Assembly (NCBI RefSeq): GCF_041438865.1
Contig: NZ_CP109451.1
Coordinates: forward strand, 490,738 to 554,737
Direction: 5' to 3'
Source of the DNA: Streptomyces sp. NBC_01471
Lineage (GTDB): Bacteria; Actinomycetota; Actinomycetes; Streptomycetales; Streptomycetaceae
Length of the DNA stretch: 64,000 nucleotides
The notes under the pieces were generated by a model. It was given only the letters and a program-made list of their open reading frames with translations. It did no database searches and was not told where the DNA came from. Position 1 is the first letter of the stretch. The number at the start of each line of letters is the position of its first letter. Below are positions 17,513 through 25,530 of this stretch, in pieces. A program made the position numbers and the translations under genes.

Positions 17513-17762
17513 GGCCCTGTTACTCCGGAGGACAGGAGCCGGCCGGGAATCACGCGCTTCGCCTGTCCGCCGGGACGTCTTGCCTCACGGTCATGCTCCC
17601 CGGGCCCGGTGGGCGGCGCGCTCGACTGCGGACCCATCAGCGTCAATCCGCGCCGGTCTGCTCGGCCTTGAGCCGCTGCTCTCAGCCGGTACCCAAAGGA
17701 GTCCAGGAGCACAGACGGCCTCGGGTGCGTACTGCCCGTCATCCGGGGTCCGGGGGAGCCCA

Positions 17763-18308
17763 CAGTCCCTCTCAGTTCGGTCCCTGCTTCAGTCCCTCGG
17801 CAAAGCCGCAGGTCAAAGGCGTTTGCTCTGTCCGAGAGCGGGACTGAAGGGACTGAAGAGACCGAATCTTCTAGTTCCCTTCATCACGTGTGCGCGTGTA
17901 TGCGCACCCGCGTAACAAGAGGTACCTACCCCTGAGCAGTTCATAACTGAGCTTTTCAGTCCCTTCAGTCCCTCGGTTTCAGGGGAGATGCATTCTGACC
18001 TGCGGTTTTGTGGCAGGGACTGAAGAGGGACCGAAACTCACTGGGTCTCTCAGTCCCTCTGTGCCGCATCACGTCCCGCAACCCCGACACGCCCGGCCCT
18101 CTGACCTGGCCACCAACCTGGAACGGGCTCCGTGCTGCCCAACTCCCATGGCTGAAACAGGGACTGAAGGGACTGAAGTTAGGAAACGGCTTTACCCGCA
18201 CCCAAGTGGCTGCTGTAGGCTCAGGCCTGATTGGGAAACTCAGTCCCTTCGGTCCCTTGTTCAGCCTTCGCAACGCTGTGAGCTGGTCTTTTACCCCAGG
18301 GACTGAAT
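17763..18308. repeat. Iteron-like GGGACTGAA field, candidate replication origin
   Basis: An 829-base gene-free stretch (17513-18341) before the primase-polymerase gene. It contains about a dozen copies or near copies of GGGACTGAA in both orientations, often in tandem pairs (17839-17868, 17956-17982, 18159-18177) and in the opposite sense near 17763, 17790, 18048 and 18241. A final copy at 18299-18307 directly precedes the gene. Clusters of short repeats upstream of a replication gene are typical of plasmid origins. The first ~250 bases (17513-17760) show nothing. Confidence 0.65.
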
Positions 18309-18341
18309 AAGCGGTCAGCCCCTCGACAAGGACGAATCAGC

Positions 18342-19421
18342 GTGGCGCGTCAACGAGAGACCAGTGGTTCCCAGCCGGTTGGAGCCACGAGTCCCTACGA
18401 CGTTGCCTGCTGGTGCGCCGCAAACGGCTGGCCCGTCCACCCCCTGGCCGCCGGCCGTAAAACTCCCGCAGGCAACTGCCCGCCGTGCCGGGAGGTGCCC
18501 CACAGCCCCGTGGACTGCGCCTGCATCGCCGCGGGGAGGTGGTGCCACAGCTTCCACGCGGCCACCACGAACCCGGCTCTCCTGGCCGCCTGGTGGGGCA
18601 AGAACCCCACCCTCGGCGTCGGTGTCTCCTGCGGCCCGGCCGGCCTTGTCGTTCTCGACATCGACGCGCACAGCGCTGAAGTCCCTCATCGCGACCAGCT
18701 CCTGCCCGGCATCCCCATCCACGAGAGCGTCAACCTGGCAGGCCTCGCCTCCGGGTTCGACACACTCGCTCTGCTGGCAGCACTCCGAGGCCGGCGCAAC
18801 CCTGCGGACGACGACACGACCTTGCGGGTGCAGACCCCATCAGGCGGCCTGCACGTCTGGTACCGGACACCGCCCAATGGGCCGGGTTACCGCTCCTCGG
18901 TCGGTTCCAGCCCCAAGGTCGCTCTCGCCTGGCAGGTCGATGTCCGCTCCACCGGCGGTTACATCGTCACCCCTGCCACGCGCACGCCCGCGGGGACGTA
19001 CACCCCCCTAGGTCCGGCACGGCTGCCCGCGGTTCTTCCCGACTGGCTCGCGGCTGAGCTCCAGCGCACCGGCCATACCGTGCGCACGGAACCGGTTCAC
19101 GTCCCGATGCCACGCCCAGGATCGACGCGAGCAGCCGGTCGGCAACGCGCCAACCGGCTCCTGGAGCCGCTGCTGGCCCAAGTGGAAGCCTGTGCGGCCG
19201 CCCCCGAGGGAACCGCCTTCACCGAAAAGCTGAACCGCGCCGCCTACACCGCCGGTGGCCTCGTCGCTTCCGGCCATCTGACCGAGACGCAGGCCCGCGA
19301 CCTGCTCATCACAGCGGCCGACGCCGCCCGCCCGAACCGCAGCCGACACAGCCTCACCGTCATCGCCTCTGCCCTGTCCGCCGGCGCAGCCCGGCCGCTT
19401 CACCTAAAGGGACGCCCATGA
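18342..19421 (+). CDS. Primase-polymerase (archaeo-eukaryotic primase superfamily), plasmid replication
   Basis: A 359-residue protein with a bifunctional prim-pol domain. The metal-binding pair DID is at Asp106/Asp108 (VVLDIDAH), the GGLHVWYR motif carries His171, and the third acidic residue is Asp200 (QVDVRSTGGYIVTP). A Cys-rich insertion at 46-68 (Cys47, Cys50, Cys59, Cys61, Cys68) could bind zinc. GTG 18342 follows AAGGA. The stop overlaps the helicase start by four bases. The pair resembles the RepPP-type replication modules of actinomycete integrative and plasmid elements. It would synthesise primers at the adjacent repeat field. Confidence 0.9.
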   Translation: MARQRETSGSQPVGATSPYDVACWCAANGWPVHPLAAGRKTPAGNCPPCREVPHSPVDCACIAAGRWCHSFHAATTNPALLAAWWGKNPTLGVGVSCGPAGLVVLDIDAHSAEVPHRDQLLPGIPIHESVNLAGLASGFDTLALLAALRGRRNPADDDTTLRVQTPSGGLHVWYRTPPNGPGYRSSVGSSPKVALAWQVDVRSTGGYIVTPATRTPAGTYTPLGPARLPAVLPDWLAAELQRTGHTVRTEPVHVPMPRPGSTRAAGRQRANRLLEPLLAQVEACAAAPEGTAFTEKLNRAAYTAGGLVASGHLTETQARDLLITAADAARPNRSRHSLTVIASALSAGAARPLHLKGRP

Positions 19422-20968
19422 GCAGCGCCGACATCCCACGCTTCGACGCCACTGCCGCGGCGCAACAGATGCTCGCTCTCGAAGTCCAGGCGGACCAGCC
19501 CAGCCTGCCCGCTCAGCAGATCACCACCGCTGTGCAGGGGCCGCCTTCGCCGACGGGGCAACTTCCCGGACTGCTCACCGATCGCGGCAACGCCAAACTG
19601 TTCGCGATGATGTTCGGTGAACAGTTCCGTCATGTCGAGGGCCTGGGCTGGTACCACTGGGATCAGTACAGATGGAAGCGGACCGGCGGCGAAAAGGCAG
19701 CCGTCTGGGCAGCCGGTGACCTGGCCGAGCAGATGCCCGCGACCGACCCGACCGGCCAGTTCACCAACCGCGATCTGGCGTCCCACCGGCGGCGTTCCAT
19801 GTCGACCCCCGGTATCAAGGCCATGCTCACTCAGGCCAAGGCCTCGCCTGCACTGGCCCTGGACCCTGATGTCCTGGACGGAGACCCGTACGCCCTGTGC
19901 ACTCCCGCAGGCGTCGTCGACCTCCACACCGGCAACCTTCACAAGCCCGACCCCGAAGCGGACATGCACTCCCGTGCCACCAGTGTCGCTCCCGAAGTGA
20001 TGCCCACGCCCCGGTGGCACCGCTTCCTCCACGACACCTTCGGCGAGGACGCCAAGGGCGAGGAGACCATCCACTTCCTCCACCTGCTCCTCGGCTACTC
20101 CGTCACCGGGGACGTCGGCGCCCAGGTCCTGCCCTTCCTGTACGGGACAGGAGCCAACGGCAAGTCCGTCCTGCTGGACGTCATGACGCAGATCCTCGGT
20201 GACTACGCCCAGGCCGCCCCGCCCGGCTTCCTCATGGAAAAGGGCAAGTTCTCCGAGCACTCCACCGAGCTCACCGAACTCCACGGCCGGCGCATCGTCG
20301 TCTGCTCCGAACTCAAGCCGAACGACAAGTTCGACGAATCCCGGGTCAAGCTCCTCACGGGTGGGGACCGCATCATGGCCCGCCGCATGCGCCAGGACTT
20401 CTTCAGCTTCAACCCCACCCACAAACTCTGGCTGCTCGGCAACCACCGCCCCGAAGTCGGTACCGGCGGCCACGCCTTCTGGCGGCGGATCCGGTTGATC
20501 CCCTTCGAACGTGTGGTCCCCGCCTCCCGCAAGATTGACAACCTTGCCAAGGAACTCGTGCAGAGCGAAGGCCCCGGCATCCTGCAGTGGCTCATCGAAG
20601 GCGCCAAGCGCTACCTCGACACCCGCGACCCGCTGGCCGGACCGGCCACCGTCCGCAGCGCCACCGCTGCCTACGCCACCACCGAAGACCACATCGGCCG
20701 CTTCCTCGCCGAGTGCTGCACCACCGATCACCCCGACCGCACGACGGGCGACCTCCGCGTCGAACAAGGCCTGCTGTACACGACCTACAGCAGTTGGTGC
20801 AGCGCCGGCGAAGGAATCCGCCCCGCAACCGCCCGTGCCTTCGCCACCCGCGTCCGCCAGGAACTCTCCCTGGCCTCACCTGCCGACATGATGAAATCCA
20901 GCGGCAAAAAGTACTACCCCGGCCTCGGACTGCTCACCGACGATGAACCCCACAACGACCATGACTGA
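19418..20968 (+). CDS. D5/P4-family replicative helicase
   Basis: 516 residues: a DUF5906/D5-N region at ~70-230, then a superfamily 3-like AAA+ helicase with Walker A GTGANGKS at 243-250 followed by VVCSEL (Walker B region) near 295, and sensor region LWLLGNHRPEV. The C-terminal part (~400-516) is helical and winged-helix-like. Coupled to the prim-pol gene through an ATGA overlap. In P4-like and RepPP systems the two activities act together to melt the origin and prime synthesis. Confidence 0.9.
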   Translation: MSSADIPRFDATAAAQQMLALEVQADQPSLPAQQITTAVQGPPSPTGQLPGLLTDRGNAKLFAMMFGEQFRHVEGLGWYHWDQYRWKRTGGEKAAVWAAGDLAEQMPATDPTGQFTNRDLASHRRRSMSTPGIKAMLTQAKASPALALDPDVLDGDPYALCTPAGVVDLHTGNLHKPDPEADMHSRATSVAPEVMPTPRWHRFLHDTFGEDAKGEETIHFLHLLLGYSVTGDVGAQVLPFLYGTGANGKSVLLDVMTQILGDYAQAAPPGFLMEKGKFSEHSTELTELHGRRIVVCSELKPNDKFDESRVKLLTGGDRIMARRMRQDFFSFNPTHKLWLLGNHRPEVGTGGHAFWRRIRLIPFERVVPASRKIDNLAKELVQSEGPGILQWLIEGAKRYLDTRDPLAGPATVRSATAAYATTEDHIGRFLAECCTTDHPDRTTGDLRVEQGLLYTTYSSWCSAGEGIRPATARAFATRVRQELSLASPADMMKSSGKKYYPGLGLLTDDEPHNDHD

Positions 20969-21094
20969 CTTTCGCGCCCTGGGCGCATGCGCGTCCGCCG
21001 CTTACCATGACACTGGTGCCGCCACCCGGGATCGTGCTCACCGCACCCATCCCGGCCCCCAAGAGGCTGGCCACAACGAAAAGGGGCTGCAGCC

Positions 21095-21475
21095 ATGAGC
21101 TCGCTGCTGAACGAGAGCGACCTCCGCCACGAGAACGCCGTGGTATGGCTGGAGGACCCCGACGATCTCGACTACGTACGTCAGGCCCTCGACAAAACTC
21201 CCCGCCGCCGAGGCAAGCCCCGCTACGAACGGGACGGCCGCATGATCGGCTACACCGAGCTCGACACCCATGCCGAGTCCGACCCCGACAGCGGACTCCA
21301 TCTCCGCCGGGTCTTCTTCCTCCTCCCGCACGATCGCGACACCAATCCGGACGGCCCTTACCACGAAGGCGCCCCCGGTGAAGCCGTCGATCCCGCCACC
21401 ATTCAGCCCCGCCGCGTCGGTGACAAAACCCCCCGCTCCCAACGCGGTCCCGCCGCGATAGCAGCCACCAGCTGA
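21095..21475 (+). CDS. Small hydrophilic protein downstream of replication genes
   Basis: A 126-residue acidic and then basic protein (HENAVVWLEDPDDLDYVRQAL, GYTELDTHAESDPDSGLHLRRVFFLLPHDRD) of no family I recognise. Start ATG 21095 has only a weak GGGG stretch upstream. It follows the helicase in the same direction by 126 bases and may belong to the replication unit. The compact alpha/beta N-terminus and disordered tail suggest a plasmid accessory protein. Confidence 0.55.
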   Translation: MSSLLNESDLRHENAVVWLEDPDDLDYVRQALDKTPRRRGKPRYERDGRMIGYTELDTHAESDPDSGLHLRRVFFLLPHDRDTNPDGPYHEGAPGEAVDPATIQPRRVGDKTPRSQRGPAAIAATS

Positions 21476-21693
21476 CCCACGGGTCAGCAACGTGCCCGTG
21501 CACTGGACGGGCTGTGGTGGACGGACCGCCGGCCGTGGTGGGCGAACCAGATGCCCGAAGGCGAAAAGAACAGGCCGGTTTCCCGCAGACGGAGCTGACT
21601 CCGACGGCGCGGGTTCGGTTCTGCTCCGTGTCCGGCCGGGGAACATCAACACGATGGCGCGTGCGACCTACCGCTTCGTAACGATGGCGCGCC

Positions 21694-22230
21694 TTACCGG
21701 TTCGTATCGGTGTCCACTCGCGGCTGCGCAGCCAGTTTCCTCAGTACGTGCCCGCACCGGCGCGCGTACCCCCGCTGAAAGGCGGGAACCAGAGGGCCGG
21801 CCGCGCGGGTCCACCAAGCGTCAGGACGGCTGAAGGCAGAGACGGTCAGCCACGCGGCGCCGTCAGCCAGCCTCTCGACAACGAACGCTTCTTCACCACA
21901 CTCGGGATGCCCCGGCAGGGTGCCGTACCCGAACCCCACCTGCCGCGCGTTCTGCACGGTCCACGCCACGCGGCATGGCGCCCGAACCCGCCACGGGCCT
22001 ATGCCCAGCCCCACGACAACTTCTGCACCGACAACCGCTGTCGGAGCCTGCGTCTCGATGGACACGCCTACGGCCCGGTGCATCTGCCAGCTCAGCAGGT
22101 ATGCGCCGGCGGTCCGAACGATGTCTTCTTCCGTGCCCAGCCGGGTACTCACCCGCAACGGTCTGAACCCTTCGGGACAGTGTCCTTCGCGGCTCGCGCC
22201 TATCTGCGCATAGGTGAATCCGTCCACCAC
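21694..22230 (-). CDS. DUF1990-family protein
   Basis: A 178-residue protein with the DUF1990 hallmarks FTYAQIGASR near the N-terminus, GFGYGTLPGHPECGEEAFVVER at about 96-118, and SAFSRPDAWWTRAAGPLVPAFQRGYARR at 130-158. The family has a SRPBCC-like (START) fold. Its members are uncharacterised in bacteria. Start GTG 22230 (two consecutive GTG codons). It is convergent with the preceding small gene and divergent from the toxin-antitoxin pair. The 218 bases before it (21476-21693) hold nothing recognisable. Confidence 0.85.
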   Translation of the reverse strand: MVDGFTYAQIGASREGHCPEGFRPLRVSTRLGTEEDIVRTAGAYLLSWQMHRAVGVSIETQAPTAVVGAEVVVGLGIGPWRVRAPCRVAWTVQNARQVGFGYGTLPGHPECGEEAFVVERLADGAAWLTVSAFSRPDAWWTRAAGPLVPAFQRGYARRCGHVLRKLAAQPRVDTDTNR

Positions 22231-22357
22231 CGAACCGTATAGCGCTCGCCACCGGTTCTGAATCGTCCGCCCGCTTCGCTACCGAGGCACAGTCGTGCGT
22301 ACAAGGCGAGCTCTGGTCGTTGCAGGTCACGTACGTGGATGGCCGCCAGACGCTCTT

Positions 22358-22373
22358 GGTAACAAGTGTTACC
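22358..22373. promoter_or_regulatory. Operator of the toxin-antitoxin operon
   Basis: 16-bp palindrome GGTAACA-AG-TGTTACC ending 8 bases before the antitoxin ATG, the position at which antitoxins of this type autorepress. Confidence 0.6.
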
Positions 22374-22381
22374 ATGAGGTC

Positions 22382-22621
22382 ATGGCGAAGACACAGCTCG
22401 GGGCACGGGTCGACCAGGATGTCGCGGAAGTCGCGAAGCAGCGTGCTGCTGACCTCGGTCTGAGCGTCGGCGACTATCTCACCCGCCTCGTCCAGGAAGA
22501 CAGCAGCGGCCTGCGCAGCCGCGCGGTGGACGCAGCCGCCCGCTTCCTCGCCGAGCACCAGGACGTCTTCGACGAAGCCGAGGACGCACAGAACACCACT
22601 CCGGTGGCCCGCGTCGCGTGA
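22382..22621 (+). CDS. Antitoxin of a Fic/Doc-like pair
   Basis: A 79-residue protein with an N-terminal ribbon-helix-helix-like segment (LGARVDQDVAEVAKQRAADLGLSVGDYLTRLV) and an acidic C-terminal tail, the usual antitoxin design: DNA binding first, toxin neutralisation second. Its stop overlaps the toxin start by one base. The palindrome just upstream is the presumed operator. No good RBS precedes the ATG; GAGG is only two bases away, so translation could be inefficient or start elsewhere. Confidence 0.8.
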   Translation: MAKTQLGARVDQDVAEVAKQRAADLGLSVGDYLTRLVQEDSSGLRSRAVDAAARFLAEHQDVFDEAEDAQNTTPVARVA

Positions 22622-22998
22622 TGGAACTGCATATCGACACTCCCTGGATCCTGCAGGTCGCCGAGATCGCAGGAACAGGCGACCCTGCGCCTGACGACTA
22701 CGGCGTGCCTTTCGCCGCCGTCGCCCGCCATCGCGCCGAATCCTTCGACCAGCCCATCTACGACGGCCCCTACGCCAAAGCCGCCGCCCTCGTGCACACC
22801 CTGGGCCGCTGCCGATGGCTGGAACGCTCCAACATGGCCGTCGCCGCCGCCACCGGCGTCATGTACCTGGAAGCCACGGGCATCGCCGTCAAACCGACCC
22901 GCCACCACGCCACAGCCCTGCGGGACCTCCTCCTCGACGCCGGCTGCACCGCCCCCAAAATCGCCGCGCTGCTCCGCACCTGGCCCACCGTCAGCTGA
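22621..22998 (+). CDS. Fic/Doc-family toxin with degenerate active-site motif
   Basis: A 125-residue protein with the Doc-like helical core PIYDGPYAKAAALVHTLGRCRWLERSNMAVAAATGVMYLEATG at ~46-88. Canonical Fic proteins carry HPFxDGNxR here. In this protein the corresponding stretch is CRWLERSN (64-71), which keeps only the asparagine. Streptomyces carries many such Fic-like toxins with this altered loop. Overlapping coupling to the antitoxin supports a plasmid-addiction role. The chemistry cannot be the standard one if the motif is as read. Confidence 0.8.
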   Translation: MELHIDTPWILQVAEIAGTGDPAPDDYGVPFAAVARHRAESFDQPIYDGPYAKAAALVHTLGRCRWLERSNMAVAAATGVMYLEATGIAVKPTRHHATALRDLLLDAGCTAPKIAALLRTWPTVS

Positions 22999-23089
22999 TC
23001 ACCCGGGTGTTCTTGTGGACGAGCACCCGGCCTGAGTGTTCCGTACGGTCGCGGTTGTCTGTCCGGGGCGACTGTTACGGTGCCGGGCT

Positions 23090-23475
23090 GTGACCGAGCT
23101 GCTTCCCGAGTTTCCGTATCACCCCGATCCTGTGGCCACGGGCGTGGTGGTTCCCTCCGACGCGACGTGCCTCTGTTGTGAGCGGAAGCGCGGGCACATA
23201 TACACCGGACCGGTCTACGCAGCCGAGGACCTCACGGGGCACTTGTGCCCGTGGTGCATCGCGGACGGCAGCGCCGCAGAGCGGTTCGATGCCCACTTCA
23301 CGGGCGGGACCAGTCTGGGGGACGACGTTCCTCTCAAGGTCTTCGCAGCCGTCGACAGCCGCACTCCGGGCTTCGAGGCATGGCAGGAGCCCCAGTGGTT
23401 CTTCCACTGCGGTGACGGCGCCGCGTTCCGCGCGGAAGGGCCGAACTACGGCCCCGAACGGGTCAGGCGACACGC
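23090..23475 (+). pseudogene. CbrC-family (UPF0167) protein, 3' truncated
   Basis: GTG 23090 opens a frame whose first ~115 residues are typical of CbrC: LPEFPYHPDPVATGVV, CLCCERKRGHIYTGPVYA and LCPWCIADGSAAERFDAHF, with two Cys-x-Cys-Cys / Cys-x2-Cys sets. Family similarity fades after FFHCGDGAAF, at ~23430. The open frame then runs on to 23914 antisense to the exporter gene ending at 23476. The natural C-terminus was therefore probably lost where the two genes were joined. Confidence 0.6.
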
Positions 23476-24954
23476 CTACGACCCGGCGTGCCGCCGTTCG
23501 GGAGGTGTGTCCGCGGTGACCTGTTCCAGTGGCGGCGCGGACAGCCCGCAGCTCATGCGGCACTCGGGCTCCGCGCGTACCTGCGCCAGGTCCGCGGGAG
23601 CCGGCCTTCGGACGGTGAGGAAGGCGACGAGCGCGCCCGCGATCATGATGCCCGCGCAGATCGGCATGGCCTTGTTGAACGACCGGTCGAAGGCGGTGGC
23701 CGAGTGGTACGCCTGCGGCCCCATCCCCGTGAGGAACGGCAGCGCGGCGACCGCGATCAGGCCGGCCGCGCGGGCCGCCGCGTTGTTCACGCCACTCGCG
23801 AGGCCCGCGCGGGCGGTCTCCACGGAGGAGAGCACCGTCGAGGTCAGCGGGGCGATGAGCGTGACCAGGCCCGCGCCGAGCATCACCAGCGCGGGGAGCA
23901 CGTCCGTCGGATAGAAGGCGTGGCGGCCGACCCTCAGCATCAGGAGCAGGCCCCCCGCGCACAGCAGAGGCCCCACGGTCAGCGGGGCCCGCGGGCCGAT
24001 CCGGTCCGCGAGTTGTCCGGACCGCGCCGAGAACAGCAGCAGGAGCACCGTCGTCGGCAGCAGGGCCGTGCCGGCCGCCAGTGGCGAGTAGCCGGACACG
24101 ACCTGAAGTTGCAGTGTGCCGAGGAAGAAGAAGCCGCCCAGAGCCGCGTACACGCACAGGGTCACGATGTTGACCATGGAGAACAGGCGGGAGGAGAAGA
24201 TCGACAGCGGCAGCATCGGGTCCGGTCGCCGCTTCTCCACCAGCACGAACGACACCGCGCCCACGACGCCGAGCCCCCCGGCCCACCCGTTCTCCGCGAT
24301 GAGCGAGTAGGCCAGGAGTGCCAGCGCGAGCGCGCCGAGCAGGGCCCCTCCCACGTCGAACCTGCCGTGATGCCGCGGGTCCTTCGTCTCCGGCACGTGT
24401 CGCAGCGCGACCGGTACGCACAGCGCCGCGAGCGGAAGATTGATCAGGAACACCCAGCGCCAGCCCGGCCCATCGACCAGCCAGCCGCCGACGAACGGGC
24501 CGATCGCCGATCCGATGCCGCCGAGACCCGACCACATGCCGACGGCCTTCGAGCGTTCGGCAGGATGAAAGCTGGCCTGGATGATGGCGAGGGAGCCCGG
24601 AGTCAGCAGCGCGCCGCCGATGCCCTGCAGGGCACGCGCGGAGATCAGCACCTCCGTAGTCGGCGCGAGACCGCACAACAGCGAACCGCATGCGAACCAG
24701 ACCACCCCGATGACGAACACCCTGCGGCGTCCGTACCGGTCGCCGAGCGAGCCACCGAGGAGAATCAGCCCGGCCAGCGTGACCGTGTAGGCGTTGGTGA
24801 TCCACTGCAGGGAACCCAGTGGGGCGTGCAGATCGTCACCGATGCGCGGCAACGCGACGTTGACGACGGTGGAGTCCAGCAGCGCCATACTGGAACCGAG
24901 CACGGTCGTGAGGATGACCCAGCGGCCCTGGGCCGTGGACAGACGGAGATCCAT
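23476..24954 (-). CDS. DHA2-family (EmrB/QacA-like) drug:H+ antiporter
   Basis: A 492-residue membrane exporter of the 14-TM DHA2 class. Helix 1 carries LGSSMALLDSTVVNVALPRIG, motif A is GSLGDRYGRRRVF (~65-77), motif C lies in the GSAIGPFVGGWLV region, and hydrophobic segments recur to about residue 465. ATG 24954 was chosen because the family N-terminus begins within ten residues; no strong RBS precedes it. The C-terminal ~30 residues after LTVRRPAPADL are not family-like and may derive from the junction with the truncated CbrC gene. Confidence 0.9.
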   Translation of the reverse strand: MDLRLSTAQGRWVILTTVLGSSMALLDSTVVNVALPRIGDDLHAPLGSLQWITNAYTVTLAGLILLGGSLGDRYGRRRVFVIGVVWFACGSLLCGLAPTTEVLISARALQGIGGALLTPGSLAIIQASFHPAERSKAVGMWSGLGGIGSAIGPFVGGWLVDGPGWRWVFLINLPLAALCVPVALRHVPETKDPRHHGRFDVGGALLGALALALLAYSLIAENGWAGGLGVVGAVSFVLVEKRRPDPMLPLSIFSSRLFSMVNIVTLCVYAALGGFFFLGTLQLQVVSGYSPLAAGTALLPTTVLLLLFSARSGQLADRIGPRAPLTVGPLLCAGGLLLMLRVGRHAFYPTDVLPALVMLGAGLVTLIAPLTSTVLSSVETARAGLASGVNNAAARAAGLIAVAALPFLTGMGPQAYHSATAFDRSFNKAMPICAGIMIAGALVAFLTVRRPAPADLAQVRAEPECRMSCGLSAPPLEQVTADTPPERRHAGS

Positions 24955-25400
24955 ATCCGGATCATCCCCGTCCGCAGCGAGTCGGTGATCCGATAGCGGG
25001 TGCGGCGATCCGATCAGTACCCATTCGACCGGCACTCGCACTAATCGCCCATCGCCTGGCCATGACCAGCCCATGCCGACGACGCCACAGGGGCGCGAAT
25101 CGCTGCCGGAGCGCTGCTCGGACTGCGGGCGAAGCCACACCGTCACCCGCTGCCGCTCTTGTCATGCGGCTGACCGGGATGATGCGGGATGACACGGGAG
25201 GACGCGGGACGATGGCCGGTTCGCCACCGCACGGCGGTTCCTGACACCCTGCGCTGTGTACCGGACACCCTGAGCTGCGTGCCGGACTGGTCGGATCATC
25301 CCTCGGAACAGGCGAGTTGACCGGCGGGATCGGCGGAATCGGCGGGACCAACGGGACCAACGGGACCGGAGGGACAGGCGGGGTCCGGCAGCGCAGTCCA

Positions 25401-25429
25401 TTGACATCAAGTTTGCTTGAGGTTTTAGC
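25401..25429 (+). promoter_or_regulatory. Promoter with overlapping palindrome upstream of ABC exporter
   Basis: TTGACA (25401-25406), 17-base spacer, TTTAGC (25424-25429). The spacer contains TCAAG-TTTG-CTTGA (25407-25420), the shape of a MarR-type operator. Upstream, 25317-25385 is a GGN-rich trinucleotide run. The rest of 24955-25530 holds no gene. Confidence 0.45.
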
Positions 25430-25530
25430 GTTCTGTATGCATCCCGGACCACACGGCCGATGGGAACCAAGAGTCGGTCCACCAGCGCCGGGGCCACCAG
25501 CGCCGGGCCAACAGATTCGGAGTCACCTTC

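Noticed and set aside
25317..25400. Gly/Thr-rich frame from GGN repeats
   Set aside because: Low-complexity trinucleotide run upstream of a promoter, not a gene.
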